DNA from: Bradyrhizobium retamae
GTDB lineage: Bacteria > Pseudomonadota > Alphaproteobacteria > Rhizobiales > Xanthobacteraceae
DNA: 64,000 nt
Direction of reading: 5' to 3'
NCBI RefSeq assembly: GCF_001440415.1
Contig: NZ_LLYA01000162.1
Location: forward strand, 17,694-81,693
A program made the position numbers and the translations under genes. This document shows positions 17,434-26,311 of the stretch, piece after piece. Under the pieces are notes generated by a model, which worked only from the letters and a program-made list of their open reading frames with translations, had not been told where the DNA came from and did not search any database. The first letter of the stretch is position 1. Each line of letters opens with the position of its first letter.

Positions 17434-18101
17434 GAATGGATCGGCCGGGCAGCGGCGGACGACGGCCGTCGGTAGCGCCGCAAGGATTGCGGATTCCGGC
17501 CCCGCGGCCGTACGTCGTCGAACCCTCGCCGGCGAGGCCAAGCTCTCGACGCTAGCGGCAGCGGATCGAGCAACGATCGTAAAACGCCACCCAGCGATGC
17601 TACGCGACAAATTGTCTGTTTCAGGCGCCAAATGATGAGCACCAACGAAAATGCCGGATCAAACAGCCCTGTTTGGAGACCTGCATCGGTAATTGACATC
17701 TTAGGCGGTTATCGGCCCGGGGCCCACGCGGAAAAACATCAATAATAACAATAGCTTACGAGATCGGCCTGATTCCGGATTTTCAGGAAAATTTTCCCGG
17801 TGCATTGAAAACACACGTAAAAATTCACCGCAGCCGTCCGCTTTGTTGGCATTTTTGTTGGTATCTGGAGAACAAACGCTTTCGACGAACTTCCGCTATT
17901 CCGAACGAAAGAATTGAGCGGATTGCCGCAAGAACGATGGCGCGTGCGCCAACCAAAAGCAGATCAGGACCGACGTCGAGAACGACAAGGCATGGGATGG
18001 CGGTGTCGTCGAGCTGCAGCTCGCGCATCAATGCAAGCTATTTCCTGCGCCGGCCATCCCGGCGCAGGGTGTTGTGATTGCAACGCACAGGTCAGGTCCT
18101 G
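17434..18101. other. 668-base convergent intergenic region
   Basis: Lies between the 3' ends of the aminotransferase and catalase genes. Only short frames with no recognisable family occur. The part from 17700 to 17910 is clearly AT-richer than its surroundings. No hairpin terminator stands out. Confidence 0.5.
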
Positions 18102-19583
18102 TCATTCTGCCGCAATGCTGTTCTTCGCGGGCCGCGCGGCAGCGAGACGCGAGAGCGCTCCGCGAACGCCAGCGCCGTAAGCAGGGTCGGCTTTGGTGCA
18201 GTTGACGATGTGCCGTTCCTGGATATGGATCCCGGTGCCGCCGAGGGCACGCGCCGTGTTGTCGAATAACGCCTGGCGCTGGGCCGAATTCATCTTGCGG
18301 AACAAATCGCCCGGCTGCTGATAATGGTCGTCATCAACGCGATGATCCCAGTGCGCGGCCGCCCCGTCGAGTTCGAGCGGCGGCTCGTTGATGTCGGGCT
18401 GATCGGTCCACTCGCCGTGGCTGTTTGGGTAATACGTCGGGGTCCGGCCGAGATTGCCGTCCGTCCGCATCGCCCCATCGCGATGATAGCTGTGAAACGG
18501 GCATTTCGGCGCGTTGACCGGGATGTGGTTGAAGTTGACCCCAAGCCGGTAGCGCTGGGCGTCTCCGTAGGAAAACAGGCGCGCTTGGAGCATCTTGTCG
18601 GGCGAGAAGCTGATGCCCGGCACGACGTTAGCGGGCGAGAACGCGGCCTGCTCGACTTCGGCGAATACGTTCTCCGGATTGCGGTTCAGCTCGAAATAAC
18701 CAACCTCGATCAGCGGGAACTCCGCCTTCGGCCAGATTTTCGTCAAGTCAAAGGGATTGAAGCGGAAGGCCTTGGCGTCTTCGTCCGTCATGACTTGGAC
18801 GAACAGCGTCCAGCGCGGAAAATCTCCACGCTCGATACTCTCAAACAGATCGCGCTGATTGCTCTCGCGATCCTTGCCAACCAGCGCTTCCGCTTCGGCG
18901 TCTGTCAAAATCTGGATGCCCTGCTCGGTGCGAAAGTGGAACTTTACCCACGTCCGCTCACTCGCAGCGTTGATGAAGCTATAGGTGTGACTTCCGAAGC
19001 CATGCATGTGGCGGTAGCTGCGCGGAATCCCGCGCTCGCTCATCACGATGGTGACCTGATGCAGGGCTTCCGGCAGCAAAGTCCAGAAATCCCAGTTGTT
19101 GTCGGCGCTGCGCATACCGGTGCGCGGATCGCGCTTGATTGCGTGATTGAGGTCGGGAAATCGCAGCGGGTCCCGGAAGAAGAACACGGGAGTGTTATTG
19201 CCGACCAAATCCCAGTTGCCTTCCTCGGTGTAGAATTTGAGAGCGAAACCGCGAATGTCGCGCTCGGCGTCGGCCGCACCACGCTCGCCGGCCACGGTCG
19301 AGAACCGCGCAAACATCGGCGTTTGCTTGCCAATTTGTGAGAAGATCTTCGCCTTGGTGCAGCGGCTGATATCGTGGGTTACCGTGAAGGCGCCGAACGC
19401 GCCGGAGCCCTTGGCGTGCATGCGCCGCTCCGGGATCACTTCGCGGTCAAAATGGGCAAGCTTTTCGATCAACCAGATGTCCTGCAGGAGGGCTGGTCCG
19501 CGCGGGCCCGCCGTCAGGATGTTGAGATTGTCGCTGACCGGAGCGCCAGTGGCATGGGTCAGATGTGGCGGCTTGTTTGTCAT
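18102..19583 (-). CDS. katA: Monofunctional heme catalase
   Basis: A 493-residue catalase of the small-subunit clade. It has GPALLQDIWLIEKLAHFDRE and then PERRMHAKGSGAFG, with the catalytic His. The distal Asn lies in NWDLVGNNTPVFFFRDP. The proximal heme ligand Tyr is in RLFSYGDAQRYRLGVNF. Length and lack of a C-terminal flavodoxin-like domain separate it from large-subunit catalases. It decomposes hydrogen peroxide in the cytoplasm. The next gene on the same strand is an HD-domain hydrolase, 48 bases upstream, so the two may form an operon. Which paralogue it is cannot be told. Confidence 0.95.
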   Translation of the reverse strand: MTNKPPHLTHATGAPVSDNLNILTAGPRGPALLQDIWLIEKLAHFDREVIPERRMHAKGSGAFGAFTVTHDISRCTKAKIFSQIGKQTPMFARFSTVAGERGAADAERDIRGFALKFYTEEGNWDLVGNNTPVFFFRDPLRFPDLNHAIKRDPRTGMRSADNNWDFWTLLPEALHQVTIVMSERGIPRSYRHMHGFGSHTYSFINAASERTWVKFHFRTEQGIQILTDAEAEALVGKDRESNQRDLFESIERGDFPRWTLFVQVMTDEDAKAFRFNPFDLTKIWPKAEFPLIEVGYFELNRNPENVFAEVEQAAFSPANVVPGISFSPDKMLQARLFSYGDAQRYRLGVNFNHIPVNAPKCPFHSYHRDGAMRTDGNLGRTPTYYPNSHGEWTDQPDINEPPLELDGAAAHWDHRVDDDHYQQPGDLFRKMNSAQRQALFDNTARALGGTGIHIQERHIVNCTKADPAYGAGVRGALSRLAAARPAKNSIAAE

Positions 19584-19631
19584 GAAAGAATTCCTTGTTG
19601 AGGGGCTCGGAGCAAAGGGGGTAAGGCGTGC

Positions 19632-20273
19632 TTAGCCGTGCCAGTGCGAGCAGCGGATCACGCTGCAGAAGTTGCCGCGTTGAAAGTGTGGCTCCTTGTC
19701 GGCGATCACATCGGCTTTGACGTTGCCGAAGGTCGTCTCAGGCTTATGCTTGATGCCGTCATAGAACGTCTGGATGATGTCTTCCTTGAAGTGCGGCGTG
19801 CGCGGGAAGGCTTTCACGACGGCTTCGCGTTCCTGCTCGGAATATTCTTGGTACGTAAGCCCGAGTACGTCCATTTCGACGCCTGCGGTGACTAGGGCGA
19901 CGACCGGGTGCATATGCTGCGGCACGCCCGGCGTGGTGTGAAGCGCGATTGCAGTCCAGACCGTGTAGGCATCCTCCTCGGGGACGCCGTGACTGCGCAG
20001 GAAATTGCGCGCGGCATGGGCACCATCAACTTCGAACCGCTCGTCTTTGCTGCTGTGGCCGGGCATCAGGCCGATGTCGTGAAACATCGCACCGGCGTAA
20101 AGCAGCTCGCGATCGAACTTGAGTCCGCGATGAACTCCCGCCAACGCGCCGAAATGATAGACGCGGCTGGAATGGTTAAAGAGCAATTCGGTCTCGGTAT
20201 CACGGACATACTCGGTGATAGCGCGCGCCAACTTGCTATCCGGAATGGCGGCATCATGGTCGACAAGTGTCAT
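19632..20273 (-). CDS. HD-domain metal-dependent hydrolase
   Basis: A 213-residue protein. The ATG at 20273 has an AGGAGAAGG ribosome site; an in-frame GTG at 20288 has none. The HD pattern is complete: NHSSRVYHFG (first His), GAMFHDIGLMPGHSS (His-Asp) and ALHTTPG. The overall layout resembles cyanamide-hydratase-like HD proteins and plant-associated HD hydrolases of about 200 residues; the actual substrate is unknown. Convergent or operonic with the catalase, and divergent from the GlxA-type regulator at 20379. Confidence 0.8.
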   Translation of the reverse strand: MTLVDHDAAIPDSKLARAITEYVRDTETELLFNHSSRVYHFGALAGVHRGLKFDRELLYAGAMFHDIGLMPGHSSKDERFEVDGAHAARNFLRSHGVPEEDAYTVWTAIALHTTPGVPQHMHPVVALVTAGVEMDVLGLTYQEYSEQEREAVVKAFPRTPHFKEDIIQTFYDGIKHKPETTFGNVKADVIADKEPHFQRGNFCSVIRCSHWHG

Positions 20274-20295
20274 TGCCTTCTCCTGCACCTCTCAC

Positions 20296-20360
20296 TTGTC
20301 CGCACGATAAAACCGCAGCTATGATGTCAACAATCGACGTAACACGTCAAAAACGGACAA
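20296..20360. promoter_or_regulatory. Inverted repeats between the HD gene and the GlxA-type regulator
   Basis: The 105-base divergent intergenic region holds TTGTCCG (20296-20302) and its complement CGGACAA (20354-20360). Between them lies GACGT-aac-ACGTC. These are candidate sites for the AraC-type regulator at 20379. The sequences are seen; binding is inferred. Confidence 0.35.
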
Positions 20361-20378
20361 AACCGGGCTGAGGCGGAC

Positions 20379-21356
20379 ATGAAGGTGAAAGCAAAGACCG
20401 TTGTGATCGTAGCCCTCCCCGGCGTGCAACTCCTGGACGTCGCCGGGCCGCTGGACGTTTTCGCGGAGGCAAACTCTCAGGCCGGTCGTCCGGCTTACCG
20501 GCTGATCGTGGCGGCAGGACTACCGGGCCCTATCCGCAGCTCGTCGGGTGTACAGCTGATGCCCGACAGGATCATTGATCGCGACTTCAACGAGACTATC
20601 GACACGCTCCTCGTCGCGGGATGCCCGAACGCGGCCGAGGTTCCGGCTGACGGCATTGTCATCGAGTGGCTTCGTCGCCGGGCACCCGCGGCACGACGCT
20701 TCGGCTCAGTGTGCAGCGGCGCGTTTTACCTCGCGGCCGCCGGCCTGCTCGACGGCCGGCGGGTCACTACGCATTGGGCGGTGGCGGACGTGCTGGCCGA
20801 GAAATTCCCCTCCGTCACCGTAGATCATGACGCGATTCACGTCGCCGACGGCCGCCTTAGAACTGCGGCTGGCGTCACCGCGGGCCTCGATCTAGCGCTC
20901 AGCCTTGTGGAGGAGGATCTCGGACGCGAGCTCGCCATGCGAGTGGCCAGCCAACTCGTGATGTTCTTCAAGCGGCCTGGCGGCCAGATGCAATTCAGCC
21001 GTAAGGGCGAAGCTGTTCCGGCTGGTCGCTCGGCACTGCAGGAACTACAGCGCTGGATCGCCGCTAATCCGGCACTGGATCACAGCGTCGTCAGCTTAGC
21101 GAGGCGTATGGGGCTGAGCGCCCGACATTTTGCTCGGCTGTTTCGCAGCGAAGTTGGAATTACGCCCGCGACTTGGGTCGAAGAAGTGCGCGTCAACGCC
21201 GCGAGACACTTGCTTGAGCTTGGTCATGACGCGCCAAAACAGGTAGCGACGCAATGCGGCTTTGCTGACGCCGACACGCTGAGACGTGCTTTTGCACGCC
21301 ACATTGGGGTGACCCCTGCCGAATATCGCAAGCGTTTTGCGCGGGCTGCGAGATAG
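20379..21356 (+). CDS. GlxA-family transcriptional regulator (DJ-1/PfpI plus AraC HTH)
   Basis: A 325-residue two-domain regulator. Residues about 8-190 form a class-I-glutamine-amidotransferase-like domain: VALPGVQLLDVAGPLDVFAE, the nucleophile-elbow Cys in GSVCSGAFYLAAAGLLDGRR, and TTHWAVADVLAEKFP. Residues about 215-325 form the AraC double HTH (LARRMGLSARHFARLFRSE and FADADTLRRAFARHIGVTP). Proteins of this type respond to small nitrogenous or carbonyl compounds, for example carnitine or choline derivatives. Divergent from the HD hydrolase and catalase, which it probably controls. Confidence 0.9.
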   Translation: MKVKAKTVVIVALPGVQLLDVAGPLDVFAEANSQAGRPAYRLIVAAGLPGPIRSSSGVQLMPDRIIDRDFNETIDTLLVAGCPNAAEVPADGIVIEWLRRRAPAARRFGSVCSGAFYLAAAGLLDGRRVTTHWAVADVLAEKFPSVTVDHDAIHVADGRLRTAAGVTAGLDLALSLVEEDLGRELAMRVASQLVMFFKRPGGQMQFSRKGEAVPAGRSALQELQRWIAANPALDHSVVSLARRMGLSARHFARLFRSEVGITPATWVEEVRVNAARHLLELGHDAPKQVATQCGFADADTLRRAFARHIGVTPAEYRKRFARAAR

Positions 21357-22459
21357 CCGGAAGCGATGTTGTGCTTGCCGCAGATGACAATCGGACGTAA
21401 CGAGGATGCCGGAGGCGAATGACAGCAGTTGACCGCGTAACCGACGCCAAATCGTAGCTTGTCATTGAAGATCGCAGCCCCACTGGCAGCGGGGACGCGG
21501 TGCCACCCTTCCCCACACTCTTAAGAAGATCGGCTGAAGTTCAGGATGCTAAGTATCGGACGAAAGTGGCCGATTTCACGAAAGTTCGCCGGCTCTAGCC
21601 TGTCGAATCCAAGTCCTTGTCCCGTCGGCAAAAGCGCTTACGGCTGCAGAGGTGAGGATGTTGTCCAGAAGATGCGCAAACACGACTCGCGCTGTCCGTC
21701 GTCGGCGAATTGCGCGGCTTTGGAATAGCTCCCCGAGCGGTTTCGACGATCACCCCGACAAAGGCGGAACAGACAACACTGCGAACAGGAGCCGGAGAGA
21801 GCCCCGCCGATTTTGCTGGGGCCTCGCCCTCGCTCTCCACTGGGTGGCGAGGAGTCAATGCGGTTTGCCGGATGCCGAAAAATGGATGGTCCAGCGCCTT
21901 GGCAAGCAATCGTTCAACCTAGCTGCGACGTTTCAGCTCCGCCAGCGTCGAACGTACTCCCGATGCATGAACGCATAGCCCGTCGTCTAGCTCACTGAAT
22001 TTCTTGCATCGCATCATCCATTGTGCTGGATCGGCTTATCCAGCCCTTCTCGTTCATGGTTCGGGGAGTTTGGTGAACTCGGCCACCAGGCTGAACAGTT
22101 AATCCTTTCCGATATGCGCATTGAACCACTCGTTGCCGCGCTTGAGTGCCTTCAGAAAGCGGGCGATCTGTATGCATTCAAAATTCGAATGTCAAAGGCG
22201 GCGTTGGCCGCGGCTCTCAAGGATCAAAATGAGAGATTGCCGTGTGCGTGGTTTGCTCGCGTGGCGTGATGAAACAAACAAACGAAAGCCTTCGAAGTTT
22301 TCGCAGTGACGACTTGAACGGATACGTCGAACGCCGTCGCAAAAACGAGCGCTCGCGCGAACCTCACCGCTTGCCTGCTTCTTGCATTTGCGCAATTTGC
22401 AATGATTGTAGGCAATGAGCCTATAACGCATGCGAAGTTCAAACCCTGTGAGACTTGCG
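21357..22459. other. 1.1-kb region without recognisable genes
   Basis: Frames up to about 108 residues exist on both strands, but their composition is unlike the neighbouring genes and no family motif is visible. The region lies between the GlxA-type regulator and a decayed ridA and is most likely degraded gene sequence. Confidence 0.5.
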
Positions 22460-22859
22460 ATGCCGAAGACCGTCATAACATCCAGCAGCGCGCCGGTGAC
22501 CGGCTTCACCGACCGCTCCACTCCGTCGCCGATCGTTCAGGCATTCGGTTTGGCAACATGCTGTTCGTCTCCGGACAGGGCCCTCTCGATCCCGACACCA
22601 AGCAGATTGTCGAAGGCGGCCTCGAAGCTCAGACGCGGCGCACGCTGGCAAACCACGCAGCGTTGCTGCGGCAGGCGCTGACTTCTCCAACGTCGTCAAC
22701 ATGCGAGTCGTTCTTCGCGACGTCAGGGATTTCAAGCAGTTCAACGAGGTATTCCGTCAGGAGATCGGCGAAGAAAAGGTCACGCGGACATGCGTGGGCG
22801 GGACTCCGCACCGCGATGGCGTGAACGTGGAAATCGACTGCGTGGCAATGTTCGATTAG
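22460..22859 (+). pseudogene. RidA/YjgF-family gene broken by two frameshifts (2-aminomuconate deaminase-like)
   Basis: Read across three frames, the gene is clearly RidA-like. MPKTVITSSSAPVTG comes first. After a shift near 22542 it reads IRFGNMLFVSGQGPLDPDTK and EGGLEAQTRRTLANHAALL. After a second shift near 22675 it reads DFSNVVNMRVVLRDVRDFKQ and ends VNVEIDCVAMFD. Every conserved block is present, so decay is recent. RidA-family proteins hydrolyse enamines. In 2-nitrobenzoate degradation (nba clusters) the 2-aminomuconate deaminase NbaF belongs to this family, and this gene lies 49 bases from the 3' end of the 3-hydroxyanthranilate dioxygenase, converging on it. Confidence 0.8.
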
Positions 22860-22908
22860 TCGATGGCGTGCAGCCGACGAAGCCTCGGCTTGATCGGCTG
22901 CCCGGCGA

Positions 22909-23418
22909 TCAGGGCTTCGGCATCACATTGCCGCATGCATTGCATGTGCGCGCCTTCTCGCTTTCGAAGAAATTTCGGTACGCTTGCGAGACCGGATCGG
23001 CGCGATAGTCGGCAACGACGAACTGTTCTTCGTGAAGGAGACCATCGCATTTCGGGCAGAACCACTGAAACTTGTCGATCTCGTTCTGACGGCGGCCACG
23101 CTCCACGATCAGGGCAAAGGCGTCCAGCGGAAAACGCGGCGAGTGCGGCGTCCCTGCCGGCATGAAATTGACCGAGCCCTCGGGGATCACGATGATCTCT
23201 TCCCTGCCCTCCGGTGTTCTGTAGTGAAGGTTCATCGTATTCTTGATCATGTACGTGAACTCGTCGCTATCGTTGACGTGAAACTCGCTCCTGTACTCGC
23301 GCCCTCGCGCTACGAAAGCGAGCGACTCCGGCTCCTGCCAAAGAACTTCGACGCGCTTTTGCGTGTCGCGGAGTCTGTTGGTGACTTCTTCCAGTTTTAC
23401 CAGACGCGGCGGAAACAT
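22909..23418 (-). CDS. nbaC: 3-hydroxyanthranilate 3,4-dioxygenase
   Basis: A 169-residue cupin dioxygenase that opens the ring of 3-hydroxyanthranilate to 2-amino-3-carboxymuconate semialdehyde. Starting at 23418 (GAGGAAG ribosome site), the Fe(II) ligands are H47 and E53 (EYRSEFHVNDSDEF) and H92 (AGTPHSPRF). The substrate Arg43 and Glu106 are present. The rubredoxin-like second iron site of bacterial enzymes is complete: C121, C124 (WFCPKC), C159, C162 (CNACG). One departure is visible: the arginine after the HSP motif is one position early (HSPRF, where the human enzyme has HSPQR). The operon context with nitroreductase and a hydroxylaminobenzoate-processing protein fits the nitrobenzoate route better than tryptophan breakdown. 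Confidence 0.88.
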   Translation of the reverse strand: MFPPRLVKLEEVTNRLRDTQKRVEVLWQEPESLAFVARGREYRSEFHVNDSDEFTYMIKNTMNLHYRTPEGREEIIVIPEGSVNFMPAGTPHSPRFPLDAFALIVERGRRQNEIDKFQWFCPKCDGLLHEEQFVVADYRADPVSQAYRNFFESEKARTCNACGNVMPKP

Positions 23419-23546
23419 GATTGCTGACTTCCTCATACAGAATCGAGGGAACCAATCCGTTCGATTTCTTATGATGGTCGACTGGCAAAAATGGAGACAA
23501 TCGACGGGACGTCTTTGCCAGATCGCGAGCGACCGCTGGTTGGTCA

Positions 23547-24086
23547 TCAGGACGGAGCTTGGAAGTCGTACGAGATACGGCCGGCCGGGAGGTAGAACAG
23601 CGCGATAACAGAACCGCCCTTGACTTCGGGATAGTGCCGGCTACCGGGATCGGGTGCTGTCCAGCCCGGCCCATGCCATCCCTGCAACCCCTTCAGCTGG
23701 GCGCCCTTGTCCAGCGGAACGACTAGGTTCAGCTCACCATAGGGATGGCCGTGATACTGTCCCCGCAATACGTCGTTTTCGTCCTCGTCCTTGAAGCGAC
23801 GCGGATCGCTGCTGTTCATGTAGACGGCCGTGATACTGAAGTGGAACGTTTCGGGCGACGGTTCGTGGATCCGACTGCGCCGATAGTTGGGCCCCTCCAC
23901 CTCCTGATTCGCCGCCCAGCCTTCCTCAACCCCGATTTTTATCAGGCGAGCGAGATCCTGATACAGTTGGCTCTCGGCGCCGTATTTCTCGTTGAGCCAT
24001 CGCTCCATCTTCGCGCCAGGCGTCATATCCTTTACTTCCCGAAGGAACGGAATGCTGCATTGAATGAGTTCTTCTCGGCTTCCCAT
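23547..24086 (-). CDS. DUF4863 protein, hydroxylaminobenzoate lyase/mutase family (PnbB/NbaB-like)
   Basis: A 179-residue protein with a GGAAGGAGA ribosome site. MTPGAKMERWLNEKYG lies early, followed by ETFHFSITAVYMNSS, GQYHGHPYGELNLVVPLD, GLQGWHGPGWTAPDPGSRHY and ALFYLPAGRISYDF. These blocks are those I associate with DUF4863, whose characterised members act on hydroxylaminobenzoates: PnbB makes protocatechuate from the 4-isomer, and NbaB makes 3-hydroxyanthranilate from the 2-isomer. The His-rich central part may bind a metal. The 3-hydroxyanthranilate dioxygenase next door favours the NbaB-type mutase reaction; the family assignment is from memory. Confidence 0.75.
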   Translation of the reverse strand: MGSREELIQCSIPFLREVKDMTPGAKMERWLNEKYGAESQLYQDLARLIKIGVEEGWAANQEVEGPNYRRSRIHEPSPETFHFSITAVYMNSSDPRRFKDEDENDVLRGQYHGHPYGELNLVVPLDKGAQLKGLQGWHGPGWTAPDPGSRHYPEVKGGSVIALFYLPAGRISYDFQAPS

Positions 24087-24117
24087 AATCGTCTCCTTCC
24101 TTGCCACGTCTGCTGCT

Positions 24118-24846
24118 TTATTCATCAAACCCTGCAAACGAAGCGAACTCGCCGATGTCCGCCCTCGGCATCAACCTTGCGCTTGTCGTCTGCCTTGCAC
24201 AGCCGATCGAGATTCCACACACCACCATCTGCTCGTCTGGAATCGACAGCAGCGGGCGCAGTATCCTGTGATACTTTGCGAATGTTTCCTGTGGGCAGGA
24301 CTGCAGGCCGCGTCCCGCGGCGGCCAGCATCACGTTCTGAACGAACATTCCGAGGTCAAGCCAGCTTCCCGTCTCCAGGCGCCGATCGATCGTGATGATC
24401 AATCCGACCGGCGCGCCAAAGAATATGTAATTCTTGGCCGTCTGGTTGGCGCGGGCTTCACCATCGGTTTGGGCTACGCCGAGCGAACCGTAGAACAGAC
24501 GGCCAAATTCCTGGCGGCGATTCAGATAGGGCGGCGGCAGTTCGGTGGCATAGTATTTGTATTCAGAAACATGCTCGTCCCGAGCGTTCCTGTGAGCCTC
24601 CAGCAGGGCCGCTGACACTCTCTGCTTCGAAGCGCCCGCGAGCGCATACACGCACCATGGCTGGATGTTGGCACCGCTCGGCGCAAACCGCGCAGTGCGA
24701 AGGATCTCCTCGATGGTGCGGCGCTGCACCGGCCGATCGGAGAACTCGCGGCAGGCATATCTGCCCGCGATGAGGCTATCGATCGATTTCCTTGAAGAGC
24801 CATCGACGGGACCGGCAACTACTACTGTTTCCTCAGGAGCGGACAT
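24118..24846 (-). CDS. Nitroreductase-family flavoprotein
   Basis: A 242-residue FMN-dependent nitroreductase. SLIAGRYACREFSDRPVQRR is the N-terminal FMN-phosphate motif, RTARFAPSGANIQPWCVYAL the dimer/FMN region, and LDLGMFVQNVMLAAAGRGLQ plus SCPQETFAKYH the C-terminal part. The VCGISIGCARQ tail is typical of nitrobenzoate- and nitrobenzene-type reductases. It probably reduces a nitroaromatic to the hydroxylamine with NAD(P)H, the step needed before the DUF4863 enzyme. Its start overlaps the binding-protein gene by 25 bases, so the two are translationally linked. Confidence 0.85.
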   Translation of the reverse strand: MSAPEETVVVAGPVDGSSRKSIDSLIAGRYACREFSDRPVQRRTIEEILRTARFAPSGANIQPWCVYALAGASKQRVSAALLEAHRNARDEHVSEYKYYATELPPPYLNRRQEFGRLFYGSLGVAQTDGEARANQTAKNYIFFGAPVGLIITIDRRLETGSWLDLGMFVQNVMLAAAGRGLQSCPQETFAKYHRILRPLLSIPDEQMVVCGISIGCARQTTSARLMPRADIGEFASFAGFDE

Positions 24847-26051
24847 CCCCCTTCCTCCATTGGCCTGAATGCCTCCTCGCCTGGAATTGTCGCGAGCAGC
24901 TTGTAATAGTCGAACTTGTATTTGGATTCCCCTGGAGCTTTGACGCTGAACAGATACATGTCCCTCACCAGGCGACCGTCGTCCCTTATCTTCGCGTTCT
25001 TGGTCATGAAGTCGTTCACGGGCGTGGCGCGCATCTTTGCCGCGACGGTCGGACCGTCCAGAACTCCGGCGGCTTCGACCGCCTTGAGGTAGTGCATGAC
25101 AGCGCCATAGGTGCCTGCGTGAATCATGGTCGGAACCTTCTGGGTCTTCTCGACGAAGCGCTTCGTCCAGGTCCGCGTTTCTTCGTTTAGGTCCCAGTAG
25201 AATGCCGAACTGAGAAGCAGGCCTTGCGCGCTTTGAAGTCCGAGGCTGTGAATGTCGGCAATAAAAACAATTAACCCGGCGAGCTTCTGGTACCGCGTGA
25301 TCCCGAATTCGCCAGCCTGCTTTACCGCATTAACAAAGTCGCCGCCCGCGTTCGCGAGCGCGATTACGTTCGCTTTCGACGATTGAGCCTGCAACAGGAA
25401 GGAAGAAAAGTCAGGCGTATTTATCGGGTGCTTTACAGCGCCGACGACTCGGCCGTCGGTTGCATCGATAACCTTGCGGCTGTCCGCCTCGAGTTGCGCT
25501 CCCAGCGAGTAATCAGCCGAAAGGAAGTACCAGGTCTTTTCGCCAAGCCGTGAGATCGCCCTGGTCGTGCCTTGCGACAACGCATACGTATCGTAGGTCC
25601 AGTGAACGCCGGTCGGCGAGCATTCGTCACCGGTCAGCCGAGACGTCGCCGCACCTGTCGCGAGAAATATCTTCTTTTTCTCGCGGGTAATGCCCTGCAC
25701 GGCCAACGCCACGGCGGAATTGGGCACATCGAGAATCACCTCGACGTTTTCGTTTTCGAGCCACCGCCTCGTGAGAGTCGCACCGATATCGGCCTTGTTC
25801 TGATGGTCCCCGTAAACGACCTGGATCTGACGCCCCAGCACCTTGCCCTTGAAGTCGTCGACAGCCATTTGCGCGGCGATCACAGAGCCTTGCCCGCCAT
25901 TATCCGCGTAAAGCGAGGACATATCGGTCAGAATTCCAAGCTTGATGGGGCTCTCCTGCGCCGCCGCGCAGGTCACGAACAGCGCAGATGCCAGGACCAG
26001 CCCTGCTTTTTTCCTTCCGATACGTCCGGTCCGTCCAGCGTAGAGTTTCAT
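24822..26051 (-). CDS. Branched-chain-type ABC substrate-binding protein (LivK/HmgP-like)
   Basis: A 409-residue periplasmic binding protein. The ATG at 26051 has a GGAGGAAG ribosome site and is followed by a signal peptide (ASALFVTCAAAQESP). The mature start IKLGILTDMSSLYADNGGQG and IQVVYGDHQNKADIGATLTR are the Peripla_BP_6 signature. In catabolic operons such orphan binding proteins often capture aromatic acids. No permease or ATPase gene accompanies it. First gene of the nitroreductase operon, divergent from a LysR regulator. Confidence 0.88.
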   Translation of the reverse strand: MKLYAGRTGRIGRKKAGLVLASALFVTCAAAQESPIKLGILTDMSSLYADNGGQGSVIAAQMAVDDFKGKVLGRQIQVVYGDHQNKADIGATLTRRWLENENVEVILDVPNSAVALAVQGITREKKKIFLATGAATSRLTGDECSPTGVHWTYDTYALSQGTTRAISRLGEKTWYFLSADYSLGAQLEADSRKVIDATDGRVVGAVKHPINTPDFSSFLLQAQSSKANVIALANAGGDFVNAVKQAGEFGITRYQKLAGLIVFIADIHSLGLQSAQGLLLSSAFYWDLNEETRTWTKRFVEKTQKVPTMIHAGTYGAVMHYLKAVEAAGVLDGPTVAAKMRATPVNDFMTKNAKIRDDGRLVRDMYLFSVKAPGESKYKFDYYKLLATIPGEEAFRPMEEGGCPLLRKQ

Positions 26052-26241
26052 AGCCCGCTTCCTCCGAATACCACGGCGTGATAATGACAGGGCGGTGTCT
26101 CGGCGGAAGTGAAAGTCTTGCAGATTTCCCCTGAGCCGCATTCACATTGCAACCACACCGTTCCATCGCTGTGCGCGGCATCGAAACGCGCATCATTGCG
26201 GTGTGCGCATGTTACCGGCATCATCCCGCGTCGAAGACGAG

Positions 26242-26255
26242 ATTGCCTCGGCAAT
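26242..26255. promoter_or_regulatory. Candidate LysR operator
   Basis: ATTGCCTCGGCAAT is a perfect 14-bp palindrome, 57 bases before the LysR start and in the 260-base divergent region facing the nitroreductase operon. Its size and position suit a LysR recognition site (T-N11-A-like dyad). Binding is inferred. Confidence 0.45.
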
Positions 26256-26311
26256 GCTGTTGGACTTAACTGGAGCCGGGCGGCGTCTCCGAGCCCGCCT
26301 CTGACGGGATC

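Noticed and set aside
17805..18077. Small convergent-region frames as genes
   Set aside because: No ribosome sites, no family motifs and overlapping frames on both strands.
18324..19340. 338-codon plus-strand frame inside the catalase gene
   Set aside because: Antisense shadow; the catalase frame carries all heme and active-site motifs.
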